Origin: Pseudonocardia cypriaca
GTDB lineage: Bacteria > Actinomycetota > Actinomycetes > Mycobacteriales > Pseudonocardiaceae
Length of the DNA stretch: 64,000 nt
Reading direction: 5' to 3'
NCBI RefSeq assembly: GCF_006717045.1
Contig: NZ_VFPH01000001.1
Location: 930,001-994,000 of the forward strand
Position 1 is the first letter of the stretch, and the number at the start of each line of letters is the position of its first letter. This document shows positions 1 to 9,071 of the stretch, one piece after another. The notes beneath the pieces were generated by a model. The model was not told where the DNA came from. It worked only from the letters and a program-made list of their open reading frames with translations, and did not search any database. The position numbers and the translations under genes are program-made.

Positions 1-1
1 C

Positions 2-1180
2 GACGAGGTCGTGCTGGAGGCACTCGCCGCCGCCGCGGGGATCGCCGTGCAGAACGCGGACCTGTTCGAACAGTCCCGGTTGCGCCAGGCCTGGCTGGAG
101 GCCTCCGGCGAGATCCGCGGGGAGATCCTGTCGGGCGCGACCGAGGAGGACGCCCTCGGCCTGGTCGCGCTGCGCGCCCAAGAACTGACCAGGTCCGACG
201 CCACGTTGATCGTGCTGGGGCCGGACCCGGCCGACGAGCACTTCACCGTGCGCGCTCAGCGGGGCGCCGAGGACATCCGCCTCGTCGGCCGGTCGCTCGG
301 AGCGCGTGAGCGGCTGCTGCGCGAGGTCGTCGAGACGCGCACCGCGGTACTCGCCCCCTCGGCGAGCGCACTGCTGGAGGACGCCGAAGAGCTGCTGGAG
401 TTCGGGCCGTCGATCGCCGTGCCGATGCAGTCGCAGGACCGGGTGACGGGGGTGCTGGTCGCTCTGCGGAAGCGGGATGCGCCGCCGTTCCAGCCCAGCG
501 CGGTGCCGCTGCTCACCTCCTTCGCCGAGCAGGCGACGCTCGCGCTGGAGCTGGGGGAGAAGAACCGGGCCCAGCGCCAGCTGGACGTGTTCGGCGACCG
601 CGACCGCATCGCCCGCGATCTGCACGACCGGGTCATCCAGCGCCTCTTCGCCACCGGCCTGCAGCTGCAGAGCACGCTGCGGCGCAGCCCCGACCCGGCC
701 GTGCAGCGGCGGATCCAGCAGGCGGTCGAGGACCTCGACGAGACGGTGCGCGAGATCCGCACGTCGATCTTCGACCTGCACACGAGCGGCGAGGCGGCCG
801 ACGGCGGGCTGCGCCGCCGCCTCCTGGACGCCGCGTCGGACGCGGCCGCGGGGTGGGGGCTGACGCCGTCCGTGCGGATCGCTGGGGCGGTCGACACGCT
901 CGTCCCAGCGGACGTCGCCGCGCACGCCGTGGCCGTGGTGCGCGAGGCCGTGAGCAACGCCGCCCGGCATGCCCATGCCGACCGGGTCACCCTGACCGTG
1001 GAGGCAGGCGACGAGCTCCTCGTCGACGTCGTGGACGACGGATCCGGTATCGAGCCGGGCGTGGCGCGCAGCGGCCTGCGCAACCTGGAGGGCCGCGCGC
1101 TGGACTGCGGCGGATCGTTCACCGTCGGACCGACGCCCCGCGGCGGCACCCGGTTGAGCTGGCGGGTGCCGCTGCGGTGA
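2..1180 (+). CDS. GAF-domain sensor histidine kinase, C-terminal part (DevS/NarX-like)
   Basis: The gene is cut by the left edge of the window; its frame is open from base 2. What remains is the end of one GAF domain, a complete second GAF domain, a HisKA_3 dimerisation/phosphoacceptor helix with the motif IARDLHDRVIQRLF (phosphorylated His near residue 205 counted from the GTG at 11) and a HATPase_c domain with the N-box EAVSNAARHAHA and G-box VDDGSGIEPG. This two-GAF plus HisKA_3 layout matches the actinobacterial DevS/DosT group, which senses redox state or gases and phosphorylates a LuxR-type response regulator. The partner regulator is not in view. No membrane segment is visible, so a cytosolic sensor is likely. 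The stop at 1180 lies 25 bases before the next gene. Confidence 0.88.
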   Translation, partial: DEVVLEALAAAAGIAVQNADLFEQSRLRQAWLEASGEIRGEILSGATEEDALGLVALRAQELTRSDATLIVLGPDPADEHFTVRAQRGAEDIRLVGRSLGARERLLREVVETRTAVLAPSASALLEDAEELLEFGPSIAVPMQSQDRVTGVLVALRKRDAPPFQPSAVPLLTSFAEQATLALELGEKNRAQRQLDVFGDRDRIARDLHDRVIQRLFATGLQLQSTLRRSPDPAVQRRIQQAVEDLDETVREIRTSIFDLHTSGEAADGGLRRRLLDAASDAAAGWGLTPSVRIAGAVDTLVPADVAAHAVAVVREAVSNAARHAHADRVTLTVEAGDELLVDVVDDGSGIEPGVARSGLRNLEGRALDCGGSFTVGPTPRGGTRLSWRVPLR

Positions 1181-1205
1181 GAGTTCCCGGCGGGGGAGGA
1201 CGCTG

Positions 1206-2860
1206 ATGGGGCTCGACGGGCTCGCAGGGGAGTTCTGGGCGTGGCGGGCGGCGACCCAGCCGGACTCCTACGACGACATCACCCGGATCGAGCGGCCGGC
1301 CGGGTGGGTGGCGGACTGGTCGCCCGGAGCGGTCCAGGGGCGGCGGCGCGCGCTCGCGTCCTTCGTCGAGCGCTACCGGGAGCTCGACCTGACGTCCGAG
1401 CCGGTCGCGGTGCAGGTGGACGGACGCCTGCTCGGCTGCGCGCTGGCCCGGGTGCACTGGGAGCTGGAGCTGCTGCGCGGCTGGGAGCGCAACCCCCGCT
1501 TCCACCTGGACCAGGCGCTGGTGCCCATCTACAACCGGCTGCTGGAACCGCCGCCGATCGACGCGGCCCGCGCCGAGGCGCTGCTGCGGCACCTGCGGCG
1601 GGTGCCCGTCGTGCTGGCCCAGGCGCGGGAGAACCTGGCGGGGCGTGCCGCGCCGTCGTTCGCCGAGCACGCGGTCCGCGCGCTCGACGCCGCCGACGCC
1701 CGGCTGCGCACCGCGATGCACGCGCTGACGCCGCACCTGCCCCGGCTGCAGGCCGCCGGCCTCCCGGCCGCCACCGACCTGGCGGCGGCTGCGCTCGTGG
1801 AGTACCGGGAGTGGCTCGAGGTGCAGCTGCCGTCGTTCACGGGACCGACCGCGCCCGGCCCGGCCGCGTTCGCGTTCTTCCTGCACCGGTCGCGCTGCTG
1901 CCGCACCCGGTGGAGCGGCTGCGCGCGCAGGGCCGCCAGGAACTGGCTCGTGCGGTCGCCACCGAGGCCGTCATGCGCAACCGGTACCGGGACGCGGCCG
2001 ACCCCCCGCTCGTCGCCGACCTGGAGACACACCTGGCTCGCCAGCGCGCCGACGAGCTCGCCGTCCGCCGGTTCTACGTCGAGCGGGGCCTCCTGAACCA
2101 GCCCGCCCAACTGCGCCACTACCGCTTCGCCGCGCTACCCGCCTACCTGGAACCGCTCACCTGGCTCGGTGTCCTGCACTACTGCGCTGCGCCGACCCGT
2201 CAGCACGAGGACGCCGTGCGCTACGTGCCGGCGCCCCGCCCCGACCTGTCGTACTTCGCGCTGGCCGCGGCGCGCGACCCGCGCACCGCGCTCGCCCACG
2301 AGGGCGTGCACGCCCAGCAGCTCGCAATGTCCTGGGCCCATCCCGATCCGGCCCGCCGCCACTACTACGACTCCACGGTGAACGAGGGGATCGCCTTCTA
2401 CCACGAGGAGTTGATGCTGCTGTCAGGGCTCTTCGACGACGCCCCGGCCAGCGCCGAGTTCATCGCCAACGCGATGCGGCTGCGGGCGCTGCGGGTCGAG
2501 GTGGACGTCGCGCTCGCGCTCGGCGAGATCTCGGTCGACGACGCCGCCGCGCAGCTCGCCGAGACCGTCCCGATGGACCGGAGGACAGCCTGGGAAGAGG
2601 CCGTCTTCTTCGCCGGCAACCCCGGCCAGGGGCTCAGCTACCAGATGGGGAAGCTGCAGGTCCTCGACCTGCTCGCGACCTGTCAGCAGCACGCCGGTCG
2701 TGCGTTCGACCTGCAGGGCTTCCACGACCGGCTGTGGCGTGAGGGCAACGTCCCCCTCGCCCTGCAGCGCTGGGAGGTCCTGGGCCGGCGCGACCACCTG
2801 GACGAGGCCGACCGACTTGCTTTCGTCGGTGCTCGCGATCCCGGGTGGGGCGGCGCATGA
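1206..2860 (+). pseudogene. DUF885 family metallopeptidase-like protein, interrupted by a one-base frameshift
   Basis: Two overlapping frames each encode half of one DUF885 protein. The first frame starts with ATG at 1206 (GGAGGACGCTG just upstream) and is sensible to about 1889 (...AAFAFFLH). The sequence continues convincingly in the frame two positions on (VALLPHPVERL...) to the TGA at 2860. Adding one base at 1889-1890, for example restoring GG to GGG in CACCGGTCGCG, gives a continuous protein of about 551 residues, normal for the family. The second half has the zinc-type motif HEGVH and the downstream NEGIAFYHEE that define these putative peptidases. The rest reads cleanly, so this may be a sequencing or assembly slip or a very young mutation. 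Confidence 0.85.
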
Positions 2861-2917
2861 GCCGCAAGAGCCGGTGTATCGGGCGTTCAATACCTGCGCG
2901 TCGGCCGGGTCGGGTCG

Positions 2918-3034
2918 ACCACCGAATTCGGTGATGTTGCCGACCTGACCATTTCGGTAGGTGCGGGGAGAGGCGAACCGGATTGCCGCACCAGGAGCTC
3001 GGGCGGACAGGTGGGGCCGGGAGGCCCGAGTCGG
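2918..3034 (+). repeat. Intergenic repeat, intact copy
   Basis: About 117 bp that also occur at 29553-29671. Both copies start with ACCACnGAATTCGGT, have the same 37-base spacing to an identical 29-base core (2955-2983 equals 29590-29618) and end near CCGAGTCGG. The second copy is interrupted by an insertion sequence at that point; this one is not. No coding function is apparent. Confidence 0.8.
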
Positions 3035-3042
3035 AATCGACC

Positions 3043-3058
3043 GCGTTCTGCGGAACGC
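3043..3058. repeat. GCGTTCYGCSGAACGC palindrome, copy 1
   Basis: A near-perfect 16-bp palindrome, GCGTTCTGCGGAACGC, nine bases downstream of the intergenic repeat. The same motif recurs at 31217-31232 and 31350-31365, downstream of the disrupted copy of that repeat, so it probably belongs to the same repeat unit. Confidence 0.6.
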
Positions 3059-3101
3059 ACCTGAAGGCTGTGATCAGCAGTTCGGATCCACCCCGCTAGT
3101 A

Positions 3102-3935
3102 CTACGGCTTCCGCGCAACCCCGCCGTACTGGTCGACGGGTGACGGCGACATGAGCGGCAGCACGTTGCCCGTCGGGTCATCGGCCGGGAGGTCGGCGCG
3201 CCACAGCGACACGGAGGTGAACCCCGGCTCGACCCACTCCAGCCCGTCGAAGAACGACTCGATCTCCGCCGGCCGGCGGGCGTGGTAGTGCACGCCGTCC
3301 CGCTCGGAGTACGTCTTCTCGGCGTTCCGCCTGGCCTCCGTCAGGATGGCGTCGCAGATGGTGACGTAGCTGCCGGAGGGCAGCCGGGCGAGGATCTGCG
3401 CGACCAGCGACCGGGCCTCGTCGGTGTCGTGGATGTGTCCGAGCACGCCCAGCATGAGCACGGCGACCGGTTCGGTGAAGTCGAGGATCTCCGCCGCACC
3501 GCTCATCAGGTCCGGGACGTCGCGGATGTCGGCGTGCAGGTACTTGGTCATGCCCTCCGGCGTGCCGACGAGGAGGGCCCGCGCGTGCGCGAGCACCAGC
3601 GGGTCGTTGTCGGCGTACACCACGCGGGCGTCCGGGGCGACGCGTTGGGCGACCTCGTGGGTGTTGTCCGCCGTGGGCAGGCCGGTGCCGATGTCGAGGA
3701 ACTGCCGGATGCCGACCTCGCCGGCCAGGAACTGCACGACCCGCCGCAGGAACGCCCGCGACTCCCGCGCGTTCACCTTGATCTGCGGATACACCGCTAT
3801 CACGGCGTCGCCGGTCTCGCGGTCGACGGCGTAGTTGTCCTTGCCGCCCAACCAGTAGTTCCAGACCCGTGCCGAGTGCGGGACGGTGGTGTCGATCCCG
3901 GTATTCGCGTCTGGTCTCGGCGTCTCGTCGGTCAC
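3102..3935 (-). CDS. DUF574-type S-adenosylmethionine-dependent methyltransferase
   Basis: A 277-residue protein of the actinobacterial family PF04672. It has the family hallmark HSARVWNYWLGGKDNYAVDRETG near the N-terminus, the SAM-binding motif FLDIGTGLPTADNTHEVA and the acidic ribose-binding stretch VVYADNDPLVLAHARAL. The frame opens further upstream (4046), but the GTG at 3935 is preceded by AAGGATGAGGTC and matches usual family length, so it is preferred. The substrate of the family is unknown. A paralogue lies at 43403-44206, where the usual XRE and DUF397 partners are present; here no such partner is adjacent. The gene diverges from the lipoprotein at 4047. Confidence 0.88.
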   Translation of the reverse strand: MTDETPRPDANTGIDTTVPHSARVWNYWLGGKDNYAVDRETGDAVIAVYPQIKVNARESRAFLRRVVQFLAGEVGIRQFLDIGTGLPTADNTHEVAQRVAPDARVVYADNDPLVLAHARALLVGTPEGMTKYLHADIRDVPDLMSGAAEILDFTEPVAVLMLGVLGHIHDTDEARSLVAQILARLPSGSYVTICDAILTEARRNAEKTYSERDGVHYHARRPAEIESFFDGLEWVEPGFTSVSLWRADLPADDPTGNVLPLMSPSPVDQYGGVARKP

Positions 3936-4046
3936 GACCTCATCCTTACCGTCCCGTGCGATTCGGTTCCACCCGGCCTCCCGATCCGCAGGTGCATGAT
4001 CGGTACATTGCTGGCTCTGGCCTCTGACTGTCAGGAGCGCTCCCAC

Positions 4047-5219
4047 ATGAGACGAACGTTCGGCCTCCGCGCCTCGGTCCTCGCCACGTCACTCGCAGCG
4101 GCGCTCGTGCTCGGTGCGTGCGGGGGAGGTGAGACCGCCCCCGCCGCCGGACCCGCTGCGCCGGCCCCACCCGCTGGTGGCCCACTCGACCTGGCCGGCG
4201 TCTGTCCGGCGACCGTGGTCATGCAGCAGGACTGGCAGCCGGAGGCCGAGCACGGCGGCATGTACAGCCTCGTCGGGCCGGACCGCACGATCGACGCCGA
4301 CGCGAAGCTGGTGCGCGGCTCGCTCGTGGCGCAGGGCGTCGACACAGGTGTGGACATCGAAGTTCGCCCGGGGGGCCCGAACGTCGGTTTCCAGCCGGTG
4401 CCCGCCCTCATGCAGCTCGACGACAGCATCGTTCTGGGCACGGTCTACTCCGACGTGGCGATCGCCGCGTCGGCCAACCAGCCGGTCGTCGCGGTCGTCG
4501 GGCAGATGACGACCAGCCCCTTGATGCTCATGTGGGACCCGGCGTCGCACCCCGGCGCGCAGACGCTGCGCGACGTCGCGGCGAGCGGTGTGCCCGTTCT
4601 CACATCGGATCCCATCATCACCGCGCTGCTGGAGAAGCAGGGGATCATCAGCTCCGCCCAGGTGGACACCAGCTACGAGGGCACCCCGGCGCGGTTCGTC
4701 TCCGACCCGCGGATCCTGCAGCAGGGCTACGTCACCGCGGAGCCGTACCTCTACGAGCGCGAGATCACCGAGTGGGGTCGGCCGGTGGCCAACCAGAAGC
4801 TCGCCGACTACGGCTACTCCGTCTACCCGTCGGCGCTGTCGGTGCGCGCCGACCGGCTCGAGCAGCTGCGGCCGTGCCTCGAGAAGCTGGTGCCGATCAT
4901 GCAGCGGGCCCAGCTGGACTACCTGGCCGATCCCGCCCCGACCAACGCGCTGATCGTCGAGCTCGTCGAGACCTACCAGACCGGGTGGAGCTACTCGCCC
5001 GGCGTCGCCGACTACGCGGTGCGGGCGCTGCGCGAGGAGCAACTCGTGACCAACGACCCCGCCTCGGGCGTGTTCGGGCAGTTCGACCCGGCGCGCATGC
5101 AGGAGATCGTGTCGACGTTCGGCCCGATCCAGCAGGCGCAGGGCACGATCACCCAGCTCCCGGCCCCCGACAGCCTCTACACCAACGAGTTCATCGACCC
5201 GAGCATCCGCATGGGCTGA
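4047..5219 (+). CDS. Periplasmic-binding-type lipoprotein (ABC transporter substrate-binding, NMT1/SsuA-like)
   Basis: A 390-residue exported protein starting with ATG at 4047 behind TCAGGAG. The N-terminus is a lipoprotein signal: MRRTF..., a hydrophobic stretch and the lipobox VLGAC, followed by a low-complexity Pro/Ala/Gly linker. The mature part resembles nitrate/sulfonate/thiamine-precursor-type binding proteins (two-lobed, with helices such as ITEWGRPVANQKLADYGYSVYPSALSVRADRLEQL). No permease or ATPase gene is adjacent, so it is an orphan binding protein or works with a transporter encoded elsewhere. It converges on the rhamnosidase gene, ending six bases before it. The ligand cannot be read from the sequence. 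Confidence 0.75.
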   Translation: MRRTFGLRASVLATSLAAALVLGACGGGETAPAAGPAAPAPPAGGPLDLAGVCPATVVMQQDWQPEAEHGGMYSLVGPDRTIDADAKLVRGSLVAQGVDTGVDIEVRPGGPNVGFQPVPALMQLDDSIVLGTVYSDVAIAASANQPVVAVVGQMTTSPLMLMWDPASHPGAQTLRDVAASGVPVLTSDPIITALLEKQGIISSAQVDTSYEGTPARFVSDPRILQQGYVTAEPYLYEREITEWGRPVANQKLADYGYSVYPSALSVRADRLEQLRPCLEKLVPIMQRAQLDYLADPAPTNALIVELVETYQTGWSYSPGVADYAVRALREEQLVTNDPASGVFGQFDPARMQEIVSTFGPIQQAQGTITQLPAPDSLYTNEFIDPSIRMG

Positions 5220-5224
5220 CCGCC

Positions 5225-7774
5225 TCAGCTGAACCGCAGGGCCGGTACGTCGCGCAGGCCCGAGGTCGTGGGTCGCTGCGCGAGCTCCAGGTCCTGCATG
5301 CGGAACCTCCTCCCGTAGGTCCGCGTCACCGCCTCGACGGTCGCGGTGAGCTCCGTGGCTGCGCGCAGCGCGCCGAGCCCGGTGTTGAGCACGCGCACCG
5401 CGATCGCGTTCTCCCCGGCGCGCAGCGCCTCGGTGACGTCGACGGCGTACGGCGGTGCCCACGCCCAGCCGCAGTCGGTGCCGTTCACCACTACCTGCGC
5501 GACCTCACCGACCGGTGCGGTCACCTCGGCGCGGAACGACGCCCCGCACAGGCCCCGCTCGCCGTGGTCGTCCAGCTCGCGGGGACGGACCGGACCGAGG
5601 TCGAGCAGGACGCGGCCACCGAGGCGCTCGGCCGGCACGTCGACGGTCGTCTCGTAGGTCGCGCCGCCCGAGTGGTCCGCCCTCCCGGGGTCGTCCTCCC
5701 ACCGGTGCGGTAGCGCCACGTCCTGCCGCACGTCCGGCGCGTCGGCGTAGGTGACGGTCCACGGCCCGGCGAGGTCCACGGTCTCGACCGGGCCGGCGGG
5801 CGGCTGCGCCGGGACGTCCGGCTCGGGTGCGGGCAGCGCGACGAGGACCGCCGCCTCGTACGGCTGCAGCTCGAGCGGCACCCCGCCGTCGTGCGCGGTG
5901 ACCAGGTGGGCCCGCCCGGTGCGGGCGTCCCACCGCTCGAACGAGGCCGCCGCATCGCGCGGGCGGAAGGTGAAGGCGCGTGGCGCCGGACCGGTGTTGG
6001 CGACGAAGTAGACGTCGGCCTCGCCCGCGCGGCGGTGCACGACGCCGATGTCCGGGCCGGTCGCGGCGTCCGGCGCCACGATCGCGGCCAGCGCGGGCAG
6101 CAGCTCGTCGACGTCCTCGACGGTCACGACCGCGCCACCCGCGGCGACGTGCTTCTCGAGCAGGCGCGCGGTCGGCTCCGGCAGGTCGCACACGTTAGGC
6201 AGGACGACCACCCGGTACCGGCTCCAGTCGGCTTCCTGCAGCGCGGTGTCGTCGACGAGGTCGTAGTCGTACCCGGCGTCGCGCAGCTCGGCCGGCAGCG
6301 ACTCGCCGATGTGCTCGCGCGTCGCGTGCCAGAGGTCGAGGTAGCCGCGGGTGCCGGGGGTGAAGCGCTGTGCGGCGTCGCGGCCGGGCGCGTAGAGGGC
6401 GACGTCGACGACCGGCTCGCCCTGCCGCAGCAGCCAGCACAGGCGGTGCAGGTACCGGGTGAGCTCGGGCATCGCGGGCCACCACGGGTTCGCGTCGTTC
6501 AGCGCGCCGGACGCGTAGAAGATCCAGCCGGGCGGCGGTGCGTCCGGCGGCGAGTACGGCCAGCCGTGCCCGACGAGCTGGTTGACGCCGAGGAGCAGGT
6601 GCTCGTGGGCCTCGCCCGCGAGGTCGAGCGGGGTGGCCGCGAAGGACGGTGAGTGCACCCACGTCCAGGTCTCGGACGAGACCACCGGCCGGTCGTACAG
6701 GTGGGCGGCCGACGTGGCCCACTTGGTCTGCGTGACCGACCGCCACCCCCACCCCTCGCCCTCCGGCAGGTCGGCGTACCGGTAGGCCGACAGCGTGCCG
6801 GGCGGCTGCCCGTAGCTCTGGATGCGGAACAGGACGTCGTGCGCCCGCGCCCACTCCCGCACGACGGCGACGAAGTTCTCCTCGTAGAGCTCGCCGAGCG
6901 TGGCAGCGACGTCGGTGCGGACCCGTGCGGAGCCCTCGCCCGGCGTGTGCAGCAGCGGCAGCTCGGGGAGGAGGTCGTAGCCGCGACGGGCGCGGAACTC
7001 CGCGGGCAGGGCGGGCGTCCAGTCCGCGGCGTACACCTCGAGGCTGTCGCAGAACACCGCGGTGACCAGCTCGCTCGGGACGGCGTCGAGGATCGGGTCG
7101 GCCACGGCCAGCAGGTGCGCCTCGGTCGCGGCCCGGCTGAAGTGGTGGTCGAGCACCGGACCTTCCGCGCCCGCCGCCGCGCGCTTGACGTTCTGCCCCG
7201 TCGGGCTCGAGACGGCGAGGAGGACCATCCGCGGCCCCGAGCCCGCCGGGACCTCGACCGCCCCGTCCCGGGCGGGCAGCTGCTCCCATCGCGTGGGCGG
7301 CTCCTGCTCCGAGCCGTCGCCGATGTACGCGGCGACGAGCTCCTCACCCGGCCACGGCCGGGCGGCGGCGATGCGGAGCGGCCGCGGGGACACCTCGCGC
7401 GCGTCCCACCGCAGCCGCCGGGCCGCTGTCGCGTCGGTGATGTGCGGGCCGCCGTAGGACCAGCCGCTGCCCAGGGTGACGTCGAAGCGCAGACCGAGCC
7501 GGGATGCCGTCTCGGCGGCGAAGCGCAGCCGGGACAGGTGCCGCTCGGACAGGAACCCGTCCCCGTCCCGGTCCGCATCCGCGGACAGCGGGTAGACGAA
7601 CGCGACCTCGACGCCGCCGATACCGGCCGCTGCCATCGCCTCCAGCTCGCGGGCCAGCTCGGCCTCCTCGACGAACGGGCCGAACCACCACCAGCGCATC
7701 ATCACCCGGCCGTCCGGTGGCGGGGCGGCGAAGCCCTCCCGCAGCGTGCGCACGGCCTGCCCTGCAGACGGCAT
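5225..7774 (-). CDS. GH106-like alpha-L-rhamnosidase
   Basis: An 849-residue protein beginning MPSAGQAVRTLREGFAAPP followed by the GH106-type opening PDGRVMMRWWWFGPFVEEAELARELEAM, and GVEVAFVYPLS with a TIM-barrel-like LGLRFDVTLGSGWSYGGPHI. The middle region has EGWGWRSVTQTKWATSAAHLYDRPVVSSETWTW, and the C-terminal part (from about residue 650) is a beta-sandwich carbohydrate-binding-like region with VNGTDCGWAWAPPYAVDVTEALRAGENAIAV. GH106 enzymes remove terminal alpha-L-rhamnose from plant polysaccharides or glycosides. No signal peptide is evident, so the enzyme is probably cytoplasmic and acts on imported oligosaccharides. It diverges from the TerC gene. Confidence 0.82.
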   Translation of the reverse strand: MPSAGQAVRTLREGFAAPPPDGRVMMRWWWFGPFVEEAELARELEAMAAAGIGGVEVAFVYPLSADADRDGDGFLSERHLSRLRFAAETASRLGLRFDVTLGSGWSYGGPHITDATAARRLRWDAREVSPRPLRIAAARPWPGEELVAAYIGDGSEQEPPTRWEQLPARDGAVEVPAGSGPRMVLLAVSSPTGQNVKRAAAGAEGPVLDHHFSRAATEAHLLAVADPILDAVPSELVTAVFCDSLEVYAADWTPALPAEFRARRGYDLLPELPLLHTPGEGSARVRTDVAATLGELYEENFVAVVREWARAHDVLFRIQSYGQPPGTLSAYRYADLPEGEGWGWRSVTQTKWATSAAHLYDRPVVSSETWTWVHSPSFAATPLDLAGEAHEHLLLGVNQLVGHGWPYSPPDAPPPGWIFYASGALNDANPWWPAMPELTRYLHRLCWLLRQGEPVVDVALYAPGRDAAQRFTPGTRGYLDLWHATREHIGESLPAELRDAGYDYDLVDDTALQEADWSRYRVVVLPNVCDLPEPTARLLEKHVAAGGAVVTVEDVDELLPALAAIVAPDAATGPDIGVVHRRAGEADVYFVANTGPAPRAFTFRPRDAAASFERWDARTGRAHLVTAHDGGVPLELQPYEAAVLVALPAPEPDVPAQPPAGPVETVDLAGPWTVTYADAPDVRQDVALPHRWEDDPGRADHSGGATYETTVDVPAERLGGRVLLDLGPVRPRELDDHGERGLCGASFRAEVTAPVGEVAQVVVNGTDCGWAWAPPYAVDVTEALRAGENAIAVRVLNTGLGALRAATELTATVEAVTRTYGRRFRMQDLELAQRPTTSGLRDVPALRFS

Positions 7775-7889
7775 CGTCTCGACTCCTCGGGTCGCCGGTC
7801 GCCGGAATTGGAACGTATCAACGGCTCGTTCGGGGCGCCACGCCGACGCAGGACTGTCGCCCTCGTCGCGTTGCTGGTTGTCTTCGACC

Positions 7890-9071
7890 GTGACGTCCGC
7901 TGCCTTGTGGTGGCCGACGGTCCTCGGGATCGTCGCGCTGCTCGCCTTCGACTACTTCTTCCACGTCCGCAGGTCGCACGTGCCCTCGCTCTCGGAGGCA
8001 GCGGTGTGGTCGTCGGTCTACGTGGGGATCGCGCTGCTCTTCGGCGTCGGGGTGCTGGTCTTCGGCGGCGCCACGATGGGGGCGGAGTACTTCGCCGGCT
8101 ACATCACCGAGAAGGCGCTCTCGGTCGACAACCTCTTCGTGTTCCTGATCATCATGACCAGCTTCCGGGTGCCGCGCGCCGATCAGCAGAAGGTGCTGCT
8201 GTTCGGCATCGCGATCTCGCTGATCGTCCGTACCGCGTTCATCTTCCTGGGTGCGTCGTTGATCAACGCGTTCGCGTGGGTCTTCTACGTGTTCGGGCTC
8301 GTGCTGCTCGTCACGGCGGGCGACGTGATCAGGCCCCGCGACTCCGAGGAGCGGTCAGCGGACAACGTGATGGTGCGCCTCTCCCGCCGCTTCCTCCGCA
8401 CGTCCGAGGTCTACGACGGCGACCGGCTGTTCACGATGGTGGACGGCCGCCGCGTCATGACGCCGATGCTGCTGGTGATGGTGGCCATCGGCAGCACCGA
8501 CATCCTCTTCGCGCTCGACTCGATCCCCGCGATCTTCGGGCTCACCCAGAACGTCTACGTGGTGTTCACGGCCACCGCGTTCTCACTGCTCGGGCTGCGC
8601 CAGCTCTACTTCCTGCTCGGCGGGCTGCTCGACCGGCTCGTCTACCTCTCCTACGGGCTGGCCGCCATCCTCGCCTTCATCGGCGTGAAGCTCATCCTGC
8701 ACGCGTTGCACGAGAACAACGTGCCGTTCATCAACGGGGGCGAGCCGGTGTCCGTCGTCGAGATCGGCACCGGACTGTCGCTCGGCGTCATCGTCGGCGT
8801 GCTGGTCGTCACCGTGATCGCGTCGCTGACCAGCGCGAAGGGGCGGGCGGTCAACCTCGTGTCCGCTGCCAGGCGGCACGCGACCGAGTACCTGATGTGC
8901 GAGACCGACCCCGCGGTGCGCGAGAGCATCTTCCGGGACCTGCTCGCCGAGGAGGCCCAGCTGCGCAGGCTCCCGGAGAAGTACCGGGCGCGGATCCGCG
9001 CCGAGGAGGAGCTCATGGCGCTCCTGCGGCGCGTCCACGACGATCACGAGGCGTCTGCGCTGGGGCGCTAG
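7890..9071 (+). CDS. TerC/Alx-family integral membrane protein
   Basis: About 393 residues with eight or nine membrane segments. It carries the family signatures EYFAGYITEKALSVDNLFVF and STDILFALDSIPAIFG, whose acidic residues lie in membrane helices and are thought to handle metal ions; relatives include the manganese exporter Alx and tellurite-resistance protein TerC. The frame is open from 7746, but residues before the GTG at 7890 (VTSAALWWPTVLGIVALLAFDYFFH) do not look like protein of this family. The C-terminus is a charged cytoplasmic tail. The 3' end overlaps the convergent IclR gene by 59 bases. No yybP-ykoY-like leader could be recognised in the short upstream region. Confidence 0.9.
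   Translation: MTSAALWWPTVLGIVALLAFDYFFHVRRSHVPSLSEAAVWSSVYVGIALLFGVGVLVFGGATMGAEYFAGYITEKALSVDNLFVFLIIMTSFRVPRADQQKVLLFGIAISLIVRTAFIFLGASLINAFAWVFYVFGLVLLVTAGDVIRPRDSEERSADNVMVRLSRRFLRTSEVYDGDRLFTMVDGRRVMTPMLLVMVAIGSTDILFALDSIPAIFGLTQNVYVVFTATAFSLLGLRQLYFLLGGLLDRLVYLSYGLAAILAFIGVKLILHALHENNVPFINGGEPVSVVEIGTGLSLGVIVGVLVVTVIASLTSAKGRAVNLVSAARRHATEYLMCETDPAVRESIFRDLLAEEAQLRRLPEKYRARIRAEEELMALLRRVHDDHEASALGR

Noticed and set aside
7775..7889. Possible manganese riboswitch (yybP-ykoY type) upstream of the TerC/Alx-family gene
   Set aside because: Relatives often have one, but the 115-base gap lacks the conserved loop sequences and is shared with the divergent rhamnosidase promoter.
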